Shown here one piece after another: positions 37,320-50,700 of a stretch of DNA of 64,000 bases. Source of the stretch: Homalodisca vitripennis (lineage: Eukaryota; Arthropoda; Insecta; Hemiptera; Cicadellidae). The stretch's first letter is position 1; each line of letters opens with the position of its first letter. The stretch lies in NCBI RefSeq assembly GCF_021130785.1, contig NC_060208.1, positions 169,564,501 to 169,628,500 on the forward strand. The letters are read 5' to 3'. The notes beneath the pieces were generated by a model, which did not search any database, had not been told where the DNA came from, and saw only the letters and a program-made list of their open reading frames with translations. The translations under genes and the position numbers were made by a program.

Positions 37320-40300
37320 TTGCTTGGGGCTGTACATTTATTTCGTGTCTGATTGTCTGTCTGCCCTCTGGACTTATGTTGAATGGTATTTAGCCACATA
37401 CCTTAAATTTTACAAGCGACTTAACCAATGTTTGTAGGCGGATGTAATCCTAACCTTCATATAGTATATTATAAATAAACTGCGAGATAAATTTCTCTCC
37501 ATCCTCTGTGATATAAATCATATGTCTATAATTGTGATGAGTAAGAGAATATCTGATTCTTGATGTAAATTATTATTTCCTTTATTCCTTTTATTAGTTT
37601 GAACTCTAACTTTACCTTTCGCTAGAGATAATACTTATAGCAATGGATAAGTAACGGTATTAAATACTGCTATAAGACTAATTTGTAGCATACTAAACAA
37701 GTTTGTTCATAGTAATCTGGAGATAGTTCCCATTAAATCTGCTATCACCGAAGTTGGTGAACACCTGCAGTACAATGTTGCAGATTTGGAAAGTTACGGC
37801 CGTGTTTAATTACAACTGTTTTCAACTAAAAGATTACTGCAATAGAGAAAACCATTAATTCGGTCATATTTACTGCCCTAATTATAAAAGACTGTTACTA
37901 ATCACATTGTTAAGTATATACCTAAAAATTACAATGCAGTAGTTTATAAATATGTTCAACAGGTTTACAAGCAAAATAAGCATTATTTGTTGTGATATTT
38001 TTGTGATAAACCTGTGGTAATTTATTGCAGTTAGTATCGTTTGTACCTGTAACAAAATGTAACTAGTTGATCGTATCCTTACGTACGTAACATTTTAATT
38101 CATTTACATTGCATTAATAAAAGAATTTTTTCCGGACATTTGCCATCGTTCAATGATACAAAACATAAGTTGTATCATATGTATCTATTGTATATATTTT
38201 ATCATATCATCTACGTTTCTAGATCTGCAATCTGATCTCTTCTTTAGGTAAATAACTAACCTAATACATAATTACAAATTAGGTTAAAATAAACCATTCA
38301 TACCAGAGCGTTGTGAGGAATCACAACTAAACATGTTGTGTGTCATCTTCACTTATTCTAAAATTTTCACTTAACAAAAACGTATTATATATATATATAT
38401 ATATAATTGTAAATCTATTATAATGGGTTATACACTTAAGGAAATATGTAATTTATAGTTTAGTAACATCTTTCTTAATTTAGTAGTCTATTTGGCTACA
38501 TTTCGCGCATGTCTGCCCATCTATAATCTACTTCCAAAAGCCATATTTCAAAAAGTCCCTAAGTAAAGAGCTTTTCAATTGACATGTAAGTGTATATTAT
38601 TAATATTTTGATTATTACTTAAGGATTTTTATGGCGGCTTTATAAATCGTTTTGACTAAATTTTATAACATCGAAAAGAAGAAACCTCTTTTAAGACATA
38701 TAAATTGTAGCTGTTAAGCAATAATAAAGTTTAATTTAATTAAATTATACAACGTATTATACTGATTTATAGGTGATATCTGTAAGGCCAATAGTCGTCA
38801 ATTCTGGGACTAGACGGCTTTACCAGCAATATTCAGATTGACAATCTAAGTTTTGTAGTGGGGAAAGTGGTGTAACATTATACTACACAACACTGCATTC
38901 GATACTTTTGGTAATGAAATCATTTTTCAAAACTTTATATAAATTTAATTTTTGACATTATAAAAGATTTCCTGTGCGGTATCCTAGACTTTGTAATTAA
39001 TTGCTGCATCTTTTGACAAATACAGTATAGTAAAAGAAAGGAATATGGAATATTATTTCCTACATTTTCCTATCGAAACAACATTAAAACGGAACAGTCG
39101 AGTACAATAAAATCTGTTCTTCACTTAAAGTAAACGTTTTCTTCCACGCTTCAACACACTATCTCGTAAAAACTTTGCTTCGGTCGTAAAACATGATTGT
39201 GTATTGAAAAAATCCTTTTGTTTCTGATAATGAATGCATTGCATCTTCAACTATAGGTATTTTAAGAACAGCTGTGAGAATCTTAATTGATTATAATGAA
39301 AGATTCTTACCGAATTTGATGGCAGATGTGGAATATGTTGTTTTATAACTATTTATACTCTTAATTACTATGGCAAGTTATTAAGAGGTAGTATGCACAT
39401 TTTTCAAAATCACGTAAACAATAAAGTTGTAGGAGTGACTAAAGGTTAAGTATGTTTTCTTCTCGCTCACAATAGAAAAGAACAAGATGTTTGTTAATCT
39501 TTATTGAAGTCTTCTTCAAAACGTCTTTTTTGTTTGTAGACAACGATATGTAATCCTAATAATATTGTAAATGCGGGAGTGCTTTGCTTTTATAAACAAC
39601 TCAACTGACTGTACTAAAATTATTGCAATGGATATTACTATGGTTCCTGGGATGAATATAGGCCTACTCGCATATTGAAAATCCCTCCGGGCTACAACCT
39701 ACTGGACTTTAAAGTAGTGGAAAGTGCCATATTGGTCTCAAAAGTTGAATAATATTTATTTACTGATCTGTAAAATGTAATTCACTGTTCTATGTAAACA
39801 TGTTTGTTTATAGTTTTTACATTTATTGCATTATATTATTGCATTATATTACATTATTATTTATTCCACAGTGAACTGAACTGCACTGTGGAAGATAGGG
39901 TGGTTCCCTTCAGAGGAGCTTCTGAAACAAATGTCCCAATAACTACTGGAGAGTAGAGGTATTAGTATATTGTAACATACACTGTAGTGCTTCGGGGGAA
40001 AATGGTATGTTTCCTGAAGTTTAGTTAGTGCATTCAAGGCGATATACAAGTAGATGAACAATAACTGAAGATGTACGTGGTTGGCGGAATTTTAAGATGG
40101 ACGGCATGTCTACACGAGTGAAGCGCCTAGGGAAGGTCGTCCAGCCATGCCCTGGGACGTCTCAGCTTACGTTTTAGTTAGTAAAATATCAAAATATACT
40201 AATCTACCTTACAACTTGCTCTTAGCATAGGAAGGTCATAATGTGACTCCAAAGACTCCCTATGAAGCAGTTGACAAGAAATATGGTAGATGAAATTTCG

Positions 40301-40330
40301 CTGGTCTGATCTTTTGAACTAATATACCAA
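37320..40330. other. AT-rich intergenic DNA
   Basis: No gene is recognised. A short (TA)n tract lies at about 38,385-38,404. A GC-richer patch at about 39,870-40,170 holds a 66-codon minus-strand frame and a short plus-strand frame (STRVKRLGKVVQPCPG), neither with a recognised domain; it may be an old transposon piece. Confidence 0.5.
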
Positions 40331-43300
40331 TTGCAGCTCTAAATGTTCTAAAATGTTTAAAAAACTGTAACTTTATATTTTTTAAACTTCTTTTGATAGA
40401 ATAAAGTTTCTCTGATCGTTATATTATATTTTCTTGATTGGATAAAATATAAAAAAATAACTATGAAACAAAATATTCTAAGAATAAAGTAAATTACAAT
40501 AATCATAATTATAAACTTTTTCGCGTATTTTAATGATCGTGGTGACAAGGCAAACTCAACATTTGGCGTCGGAAATATAATTCACTTGAACCAAATGTAC
40601 TCATGCAGGTGAAAAAAACATTATGAATTGCGTGGGAAGCGCGGTTAACTGCAAGTACGAATATAAATCATGTATAACTTTGCTGCCCACTATAATGTTA
40701 TATCTATTTATTACACATGTTTGTTTTGCTATGTTAAACAGGAATAGTTTAATTTATATTGAAATTAAATTAAACAAGTATCTGTAAACTACAATAAAAT
40801 AAAGCTAGCACGAATAGAAAAAATTAATATATTTGCCTATTTTCCAAAATAATATACAGTTCTAATCCTATTTTACTTTCCTATACAAATTACAATTTCA
40901 AATACAAAAATTGCCACGCAGGTGTCTGGTAATATTAATTCTACAGAGTGTTCACAAAGGGGTGTCTCAAACTTCTGTGTCTGATAGTACTCATTTTCAA
41001 ATCAAAAACTTTCTGATAAACGTAGGTCGAGAAATGTGCCATTTAGCCGCTAGCCACTACTGTGTTTAAAATAATCATATCCCTAGAGCTATTAAATAAT
41101 ACAGATACAAAATTTTGTAAATAGGTGCGAATACATCCAAGGATAACTCATAAAATAATGGTGTGATTTTCTTTAATATTAACATAATGACACCTGTAGA
41201 AAATATTTAATATTAAATAACAAAAAAAGAGTATAGTTATAAAAACTGTACAAGATACCTACTATTTATATATTTTTACTAATTCCAACTTTTGCGATGA
41301 AATCGGTTATTGCATAATTGCAAACAATCACTTTGTAGGTAATCCATTTGCATAAGCCGGGAGCAACAAAGATATTGTCAGTTGAAAGGTATCAGCTTTT
41401 TTGTATAACTTATTAAAAATGATTGATTTTTAAGGCATTACCAATAGCTTTATTACATGTTTGCTCATATTTTACATTCGTTTTAATAATATATTATCGA
41501 ATCTAATTAAGTTAATGACGTCAGAGATGATCATTGCTACATGGATGCATCTTCATTCAATTATTTGTAACAGCTTGAGCTTGAGAGACGAAGTAGACGT
41601 TAGGACAGAAATCCTACAATTAGAGTATTCCAACCAAAGTTATGCTGATAGTTTTTATTGTCTCCCTTAACGAAACCCACTGCAACGTTTCTGGAGTTAC
41701 AGGAAAACCTGACATCTGCCAAAGATAACGTCAAACTTTGTCATTATAACAGCACTATTACCCGACTTTTACACAGTGTTTTTCAGTGAAGGATTTCTTG
41801 GTAAGATCCATTTTATTATGACTAGCTAAGCTTTTATATTTGGATGCATTGATTAAAACTTACAAGCCTGCATATTCTTAAGCAATTAATTCTTTTACTA
41901 ACTATTGTCTTACAGAGTTTGCTTTAAGTAAAACTAGGAACTAGGAATACTGATTTATCCTCGCCAATTGTTAAAAACATTGGTGAATAATACTTTTTAT
42001 GGCAACAGCTATAAACAATTACTACATTACACATTCTCAGCCGGTCGGTGCTATAAATGTTGTTCCTATCAAAACTGCAATATCAACAAAGGTAGGTAGT
42101 ATAGTATATTCCAAGGAGATAAGATACCAAAGGTAATCAGGATAATTATTACTGACGCTATTTATAAGTCGACTGAGGAGTTTCTTCTCTGTGACATCTC
42201 CCGCTGAGAAACATTTCCGCGACGCTTTCACTACCAACTGTTCATTCTTGTACTTGGTCCGTTCATAGACGAATATCGATGCAATTGTTGGAAAGGTCCA
42301 GCATACACCTAGGAAAATGTGGGAACTATAAAAGTAAAGTTTGTATGAGTCATAGCTTTTGTCGAACAGTAACAAAAATGCTGTCGGGAGACACAAAATA
42401 TATACTATTTTTATTAGTGCTACGATGTCATGATAAACCAGGTTTGTCAGAACTTTTGCCATCCGTATCTCATTAGAAACTTTAAGTATGTTTTGATAGT
42501 GACGAATCTTGCAGTACCAAGAGCTGCAGCGGTGAGACGAAATTGACCTACAATGACCAGTGTAAGGTATGAAGGCACCAATATATGTGCCATCCTCAAC
42601 AACTGGCAACACCGAGTTTATGTCACTTTGTGAGATCTTTATAAATGCACTGTCGATCAATCTAACAGTTATTTTCATTATCTCTATGAGAATAGCGATC
42701 AGGTTGTATTCCACAATATGGTAGAAAAATAATATCTGAACCATTGGAGCAACAACTGAGGCAAAAATAAACGGATTTGTAAAATACATGCTGTTGACAA
42801 GTTCTATCGTGGATACTGTGGAATCGTGGCAATCAGTAATACAGTTAAAAGTAATACTAACATAAACTGCAGTTTCGAAAAGAGTACCTACTCTCTTCTT
42901 GGGCTGAATCCGGTTCAAACGACGTTTTAAAGTATCCACCATGATCAAAGCTTTCTTCAGATTTCTACGCGTCAGAAACATCAGCAACCACAATATTGTC
43001 ATGACCCACATTGATATAACACTCTCTAACTCTATGTATTGGGATGGGTCGGATGCATTCAAGAATGGCGCTATAATTAAAAAATATGTGTGAAACATAG
43101 ACAAGTATGCAAATCCTACAAAAGAAGTAACACAAAATATCCACACCCACTTTGATACTTCACTGTCATCATCATTAATCAACGGAACTCCAGCCAAATT
43201 ATATAAGAATAGTCCTGATTTCAAGTGAAACAACGATTTCCACTTCGAAGGCGACATGTGAGCTGTAGAAACCTTCAAGAATAAAAATGGTTGGTTTTTG

Positions 43301-44130
43301 TACAAATATTTAAAAACACATGAATGTTTTGTCATCAAGGAGCTATCGATTATTGCTTTGAATAATTGATCATGTAAACAAGTACATACATCAACGCATT
43401 ATACATATAGCATCCTATGTTGCCCTCAATGTTTAAATTAGTTGGTACGTAAAAAGATAGCGATCATTTTTATTGTTGGTTTTAATTTGAAAATAAATAT
43501 CCTTGTTGACAGAATTTTATATTTTTGCTTTTAGTAATTGAAAATTATATCTTTACACGAGTAATAAAATATTCTGCACTCTCCAAACTGCAAGATCACC
43601 TTTTCCATATTTAAGAAAGAGAATTACTAATTTTATCACTAATACCACGTTTACTTCTCAGCTGATTTAAAAATAGGATACTCCCTTTAAATATACATTA
43701 CAAAATATTTTTTTAAATATTATTCTGGTAATACGATATCCAATATATGCCATTTTGGAAAGATTAAAATACCCCAAGTTATGACACGGATTTACTAATT
43801 TTTTCTATCTCTTTCACTAGTTTAAATTAGAAGGCACGTTACAAGTTCTTACAATAAATCATGTTTTAGGCATAATTTTTAAAATAAAAATACATGTGGC
43901 CCAACGACAGCGTTTAGATTCTCATGCGTATGATAACTTGTGGGTATTGTATATTTAGATTACTTACCAATCACGATAGATTACTAACAGTCACGATGAC
44001 TTCCGTTATGACAACCTACAATTCTTATAACAAACAATAGTTTCATCAGAGATTAACTTCTAAAGTATGAATGTCTTCAGTATTTCTCTTCTCAAACCTT
44101 TAATGTGGGTGTGATCTTGAAACAATGATG
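40330..44130. repeat. Duplicated segment, copy B (contains receptor gene 2)
   Basis: This is the partner of 28,400-34,650, in the same orientation. It is shorter because it lacks the LINE fragment and about 1 kb of spacer. Similarity continues on both sides of the receptor gene: downstream (41,841-42,036) and upstream (43,340-44,125). Confidence 0.75.
42037..43257 (-). CDS. Gustatory-receptor-like seven-transmembrane protein, copy 2
   Basis: An intronless 406-residue frame from the ATG at 43,257, the codon that aligns with the start of copy 1. About two thirds of residues match copy 1 by eye, and the lengths are identical. The most conserved parts are YHIVEYNLIAIL (TM4), the loop YTGHCRS...SSWYCKIRHYQNILK, VLTNLVYHDIVAL (TM5), VTEKKLLSRL and the whole end DIAVLIGTTFIAPTG. 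The frame remains open upstream to an in-frame ATG at 43,335, which would add 26 residues. In copy 1 that stretch has a stop and an extra base, so the shorter form is preferred. Predicted role and doubts are as for copy 1: a chemosensory ligand-gated channel of gustatory type, with an unusual C-terminus. No lesion is seen. Confidence 0.7.
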   Translation of the reverse strand: MSPSKWKSLFHLKSGLFLYNLAGVPLINDDDSEVSKWVWIFCVTSFVGFAYLSMFHTYFLIIAPFLNASDPSQYIELESVISMWVMTILWLLMFLTRRNLKKALIMVDTLKRRLNRIQPKKRVGTLFETAVYVSITFNCITDCHDSTVSTIELVNSMYFTNPFIFASVVAPMVQILFFYHIVEYNLIAILIEIMKITVRLIDSAFIKISQSDINSVLPVVEDGTYIGAFIPYTGHCRSISSHRCSSWYCKIRHYQNILKVSNEIRMAKVLTNLVYHDIVALIKIVYILCLPTAFLLLFDKSYDSYKLYFYSSHIFLGVCWTFPTIASIFVYERTKYKNEQLVVKASRKCFSAGDVTEKKLLSRLINSVSNNYPDYLWYLISLEYTILPTFVDIAVLIGTTFIAPTG

Positions 44131-45229
44131 GACATTAACAACTTATAGACACTTTAAAAACGACTTTCCAAAAAGTATATTAATTATTATTTTTAAATTC
44201 CTCCGTGAGTAATTAGTAAAATATAAAAATGGTGGTTAAAAAATTCAAATGTGGTAAAACTACGCGTTTTGCAAAGGGCATTTATCTTCTCACATTCGAT
44301 TAGTGCTTTAAAATTAATAATATTGCTGAACAAAAGAATTTTTCATCAGAACAAACAGAAACTTAAAGAAGAACTAACGATGAATATGGAAAAATATAGT
44401 AATGTTATGAGTTGGTTATGTAAACTTACTTACCTCTAGGAAACGATGACGCTTGGCCACAATTTTCTAAAGACGCAGACTGTACTCCCGGCCCAGGAAG
44501 CAGGTCACACGTTGTAATCACCAAAAATTAATTTTAAAAATATTCTATTTATGAGGATGGTGTGAAACGGAATGATCATTTATCCTTATCATCATTTACG
44601 ATGAGTACGTATAGTATCATACACCATTTTAAAAATCTAAAATTATAATTAACAACTGATTTTGAAGGGGTTTACAAAAACATTAATTACTCCTCTAAGT
44701 CTTAATTTTACAATTACTTAATATTATTCTCAATCTTTGTTATATCGTTCTTCAATAGGCGCAAAATATACTGAATAATATTTATTTTTACCTCACACTA
44801 CTTTTAAAATAATGATGAGTTAAAGTGCAGAAAGCTTAAATGTCAAATGTAAAACCGTGTTTTTCTCTATATTTGTTTATTATTATAATGTGTAATAGCT
44901 CATAAAATGTTGTTATTTCAATCGAATATATGGGTGAATACTACGCAAGCAGTAAAAAATTATTTCTAAAGTAATATAGGTGTATATTTTAATGTGGTAG
45001 AAATTTGAAGTAAGAGGTTTAGCATGCGAGAGAGTTTGCCGACACCCGGCTCTGTTAGAGATCTTAGTTAGAAAAAAGAAGCTATAATACTGGTATAGTT
45101 TTAGCCTTTATTACGGTTAGTTATCTGATAATAATAATAGGATAATCGTTCCTTTTGGCCTCAGTACTGCACTATAAATATTCTTTTAGGCTGTGGCCAA
45201 ACTAGATTGCTTTACTAATGAATATGTTT
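44131..45229. other. AT-rich intergenic DNA
   Basis: No gene or element is recognised; open frames are short and AT-driven. Confidence 0.6.
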
Positions 45230-46260
45230 ATTTTTAGTTATAATTAGTAATATTCTTTGTTAACTGTACTTCTAATATGTTCAGAGCAACCGCTTCTTGA
45301 AACACTGGCAGTTCGTCCAAGACCTTCATGAGCGAGTCTGGCGAAGGTAGTAGATGTAATATCTGCATATTCTCCAAGAGTAACCAATCCACAACAAACC
45401 TCATAATAGGGGGGACTGTTGATTCGTGCAACTTTACCCCCTCTCACCTGCCACTTACCAGAGCTACCGCCGCTCACCCGATCAGACAGTGTAGTACGCT
45501 TAGTCACTTTAAAGACTCCTAGTCACTTTTAAGACCTTCATCACCCGTGGCTAAGGTGTTCATACTCAATGTTATTTCTACGTTAGCTCTTACTCTTTTC
45601 AATGTATATCTTGTGGTTTTCACACTGAAGCTTGTATGCTTCAAGGGAGCTGGTATGTTAAGTTTTAATTACATTTATATTTTATGCAACTATGCATATT
45701 AAGTTTAATCAATGAAGCGTGCGAGGGGGATCAGCTGTCGTCCCTCGAATACTAATTCTAAATTCATCACGGTACTACCACCTCCCGCGCCGCTTGGTTG
45801 CCAGTGGGGTTGTATCTCTTGAAACGGCATGGCCTCACTCACTCGACACGACCTACTCTCATACACTACTCCTGTGTCTATGTCTCTCCTCTACATATTC
45901 ACTTATCTGCTCATATCCCTTCTCACCCTCTCTTGCTTACTACTCTCCTGTATTGTTTTACCTATTTTTCTATACTATTTTTACCCTTTATGTGCCCCGT
46001 TGTGCGTGCTAAAATTTATGTTCTCCCACGAACGTGGTCTATTCGTTAGTGTGGACTTCTGGAGCTCTCCTGGAAGTTTTCCTCTGATCTCGTGCACCTG
46101 GTCCAGGGCCTCCTCTTGTAGGGGTACTCGTGGAATAAAATTTCTCTTGGTGAGAGACTTCTTTGGCATATTCGATGAAATTTCATATCCTCAAGTTGCC
46201 TCTTTTAAAATTGTTGGAACCTGGAAACCCCTAATTTTCCTCCAAACGTAAAAATTAATA
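45230..46260. other. GC-richer, pyrimidine-rich island, possible transposon remnant
   Basis: About 1 kb stands out from its AT-rich flanks. Between about 45,840 and 45,990 the plus strand is almost all C/T with many CTCT and CACTC words. Overlapping open frames occur on both strands: a plus-strand frame 45,829-46,251 of 140 codons, whose first half is artificially hydrophobic because of the C/T bias, and minus-strand frames at 45,244-45,507 and 45,981-46,169 with polar, mixed composition. None has a domain I recognise. The most likely explanation is a leader or internal fragment of a retroelement on the minus strand. A host untranslated exon is possible. Confidence 0.3.
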
Positions 46261-47730
46261 ATTATTAAATAATTAATTGATTCATTCTATGTCTTTTTTC
46301 AACACATTGTTTGGCCCTCCGGGCATAATCTTGAATTGGTAATTTTATTGCAATCTTACATTTTTATTTCTCCAGGGCCCGATGTCTCTTTTTCTTGAAC
46401 TTAAAAAATTTGATTTAATAATGAACAACTGATTATATATACATACTACGGTGCATTATTTTTTCTCATGAATAAAAAGCTATTTTCAGTGTAAAATTTA
46501 ACGACTACCGCCTAGAATACACGGCTACTGATTCTCCTTAAATACAAGCCAAAAACTAAAACTTATAATCTAATTAACCACCTAGTTTGGTCAGAGGTAA
46601 TTTCTTGGAAGAGAAGCAACACGGTAGTGAACTTTTTAATTTAAAAATAGTTATGGGTTTTGTAAAAATGCCATAATTAGACAATGGTCTAGATACTCGA
46701 AAGTTTATATGTTTTTTGGTGGCTGTAAGAAATACATCCGTAATTGAAATCAATCTGGAGTTTACGAAATATAAATGGACATTGGAAACTCATAAATAAA
46801 TAAATAATTGTTGTGGAATTTCGTAAACGTGATCATGACTGAATATTCATCAGTATGTTGATTCGCCGCTGGCAACCGACGTCACAGCGTATCGTATTTT
46901 TGTGACATTGCTGACAGAGCATGTTAAACTGTAATATTGATACACGGCTTGGTAATGCCCCTGGAGTGAATGTCACTTGTGAACATGGTCATCACTTGTT
47001 TTCGACAGTGTTTTGTTGCAAAATAGGCTACTCATATTGTCACAACTGGTTCTTGTATTTTATGTAGGTAATACTACTTACCTTCTATATTCTTGTGCCT
47101 GAGTGCGAATCATTGAAAGTAAATGCGATAAAAGCTAGAAACATTTCTGAAAGTAGAACGATTTTTACCTTGTAACTATATTTTATAGTAATTTATAATA
47201 CATATTTACAGTGGCAAATATAATCTTCAACACCACAAAGAAATGTCTTGTAGATTGGTTATTTTTTCAATTAGAATGTATGGGATTTTCTAATTAAACG
47301 ACATTCGATAATATTTGGTGCACTAAATTGTGAAAGTAATTACACATGATATCTCAGAACATATCGATGAATACACTATTTGTATTGTATTAGTTTTTAT
47401 AAACACATATTAATTTTTTTATATATTAAATAAACCCAAAATAAAAGATATTATATTTAACCAAAACATTTCACTATCCTCATATTTAATTGTATTTTAC
47501 GTATTATTCTAAGCATTGTGGTTCAACACTAGGTTGGCCATTCGTTTAACCCAAATTTCAATTGACTTTTGGCAACTGTTCAATTGTTAACCTTCATCTA
47601 ATGTTTACGTGTAAATTAAAAAATGATGTTCTGGTGTTCTGTGCCCTTTTAAATACATTATATTATTTTTTAAAATCAATTACCTATTTGGTGTTATTTC
47701 TCGAAAAATCTCAATACCAAAAGGAAAAAA
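46261..47730. other. AT-rich intergenic DNA
   Basis: No gene is recognised. A GGCCCTCCGGGC palindrome-like word lies at 46,312-46,323, and a (AAAT)n stretch at about 46,793-46,807. Confidence 0.5.
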
Positions 47731-47795
47731 GTACTCGCTCCGTCAAGATTCGATCCCGGATCTTTTACTTACCGGACGAGAATGCTGACAAATAC
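47731..47795 (-). repeat. tRNA-like fragment, probably from a tRNA-derived SINE
   Basis: Read on the minus strand, GATCCGGGATCGAATCTTGAC (47,743-47,763) looks like a T-arm with a pol III B-box (GGATCGAATC against GGTTCGAATC). It is preceded by GTCAGCATTCTCGTCCGGTAAG, which resembles an anticodon region. No complete acceptor stem or clear A-box is visible, so this is not a functional tRNA gene. A decayed tRNA-derived SINE fits best. Confidence 0.35.
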
Positions 47796-50700
47796 AGTGG
47801 GAAGTTCAAATCCTTTTCCATATATTGTTTTATAATCGACTCTATCATTACACAAACTTGTGTAAATAAGGAAACTTAAAAGCAATATGAATACTTAATA
47901 TACATCAATCAAATTTTGAATAAATTTAATTTGTATAATGTTAATTCTTCAATATTTACAGAAAATTTTTCCAGAATTTAACCAATTTTTCAATTTATTT
48001 ACATTTATAGTCTTTAAATACAGACAGACAGACAGAGACAGAGACAGTATCGACACTTCTAATTTCAAAAAATATACAGATAATAAAATTAAACGGTTTG
48101 GTAAAAATACTTTTAAAATGCTGAAAATACATTTTAGTAAATATTAAGATGCAGTGCATGGTCAATACTGTAATCTAGTATGGCCACGAGTGGTCATTTC
48201 ACTGTGTTAGTTATCCATGTGAATAAATCTGACCTGATTCTAATTTTATTCATTATGTTCTTTCTCATGATGCTTGGGTGGCTAAATAATGTTTTGATGA
48301 AATAAATCGAGTACACGACAAGAGTGTTGAAAATGTACCTTTTATTAAAAGAAGGTCTTAGAAACACCTCACGCGTCATGTTCGTAGGTAAAATTTATAC
48401 TTACGTATTATAAATTGGCCCTTTCACGCGAGGCATCTAACTTTGATTTTAATATCAAATAAAATTGTAAATAGTAAAGTAACTTATCTTGGTGGACGTA
48501 TTATTTGGCATATTAATTAATATGGATAATAGTGTGGTGATGTCCTACTGACGAGAACACGTTGTCATGAATTTTCAGTTGTCCCGATAAATGGCTAATA
48601 CCGTCGTTATTTGATTTCAGGCGAGTTAAACTCCGAGTCTCTGATTTTAACTTGGAGTCTATAATTTTAACTTCGAGTGCTTCCAGCATTCGACTTTTCA
48701 GCATGTTTTAGACTTCTAATCAACTTTAATAGACTTTAATAATTATCAAGTTCGTATGCAAAATCCCCATAGAACATTGGAACCATTAGGCTCACCCCCA
48801 AGATATCATTTAGTTAATCATCGCTCTATTTGGCAGAAACGTGGCAATCCATTATTTTATTTTTAACATCTAGAAGTAGTGCTGTTATGTGTATTTGCCA
48901 CACTTAAACAGATAAGTAAACTTTGCAAATCGAGTATTTATTACTACGACCTGAGTGTTATCCAACCCATATGTTTCGTCCATTCGGTACACTTACAATT
49001 GTAAAATTCTATCAACGATATGGTCAGTATTGAGAACTTGTTATTTGTTCACTGGCTGCCATGAATGTGCTAAAACGTGCATTGTAGGACTGATATTAAT
49101 TACTAGATTTCTTCACCGAATTGAAATAAATGTTTGGAATATAATATATCGCCTTAACTACGGTGAGAGAATTCATTTCAATTCAAAACCAAATTACATT
49201 CATGACATGATAAATATTTAAAATTCGTTTAATTTGTAATAATAAATCAAATTTCCACTTTCACAACAAAAAATTACTTAAGCATATGCCTGGAATGCCA
49301 TAAACACATTATAGACCTTTCATTATTTTACTTTTAATTTTAACATCATTGCATATACATTTGAGTGAAGCATTAATAATAATCTTTTCTTCGATGATAA
49401 TTTGGGTAACAGAGAAAATTAGTTAATAATATGTTATCAATTTGTGTAAATCATTATTAAAGGACAATGCTTTTTTAATATGTAAAAAGGAAAATCTTTT
49501 TAGGTAGTTGCAATTTATTTCTTTTAGTTAATGGTTCACTCCATACAAGAGTTGATTACTCAGACATTTGAGATTGGGACAAAAGCTGAGATCATTAAGG
49601 CGCAAGAGGAGAACTTAATTTATCACGCTTTCGAGTGAGTCTACAGAAAACTCCTTAACACGTCATCTTCTGCTTATACTTCAGTTATATACGTGTTTTT
49701 GTGTTTAATACGTCAACCACAACCACTTTATCACTTATATACAAATACAATCTTATTAAATTCTGTGCCATTGCTAAAATAAATATTTAAAAGGAATGTT
49801 TAAATATAAAATGTTCTATTAAAACAAGGGGATTAATTGCGTTTACCTTTTTCTCTTATAGAAATTGAACGAATTTCTTTAACAATGCGTAGTTTAATAG
49901 ATTTTTATTGGGCTATGTTAACGTTCTCAGGGACAAAAGATCTGTGCAAGAATGGTATAAATATTACAAGGTATGCTATATTCAAGTGATAAACGTACTC
50001 AGGCCAAGTTTAAAGCATAAATTTCGCCAAAGTAAGGTTTAATTACTCGTATGTAATTTGTATTCACATTTTAAATCCTTCTTTTTTTTAAATACCCATT
50101 GTAATTGTTGTCAGTCGTCAGTTCTAAAAGTGCTTTAAATTTGAGTACAAAAGCGAGTTAGAGTATACGGCATATCGTACTTTACGTACACTACACAATC
50201 TTGCAGTACACAAGTTATATATTTATTGCTGTAGATGACATTGTACATTTAAATTATGGTTAAGTCAAACTGATGGATTTGGATTTATTAGAATTGCTAG
50301 GTATTAGCGCGTCTTATTAGTTTTATACAATGAATATTTATTTATATATAGTCAAATATAACATTTGTATTGCACTACTATACTTATAAGACAATAAATG
50401 TTCATAATTTCTGCTCTGTGCTTTATATATGCAGTTATACATATCAATGTTTTTGTAGACATTTATTTTATTAAAACGTAAATATTTATATTACAATGTG
50501 CGTATAAAACAACAGAATGGAAATAATATTCTTAGAGTAATATGATTAGTGCAGTTAATTAATTAATTTTTTTAGTTTATATTTATATCACACTAAGCAG
50601 TTCATTTATTTATTGTTAATGTATGCTAACAATTTTCAAATAATTAAAGTTATTAGTGCTGCAGGACTGACTTAAGAACTTTAATCCTGCACACGGACGT

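Noticed and set aside
45719..46251. A possible membrane protein in the 140-codon frame
   Set aside because: Its hydrophobic Leu/Ser/Tyr stretch is a direct result of the C/T-only DNA; a competing frame on the other strand is equally open.
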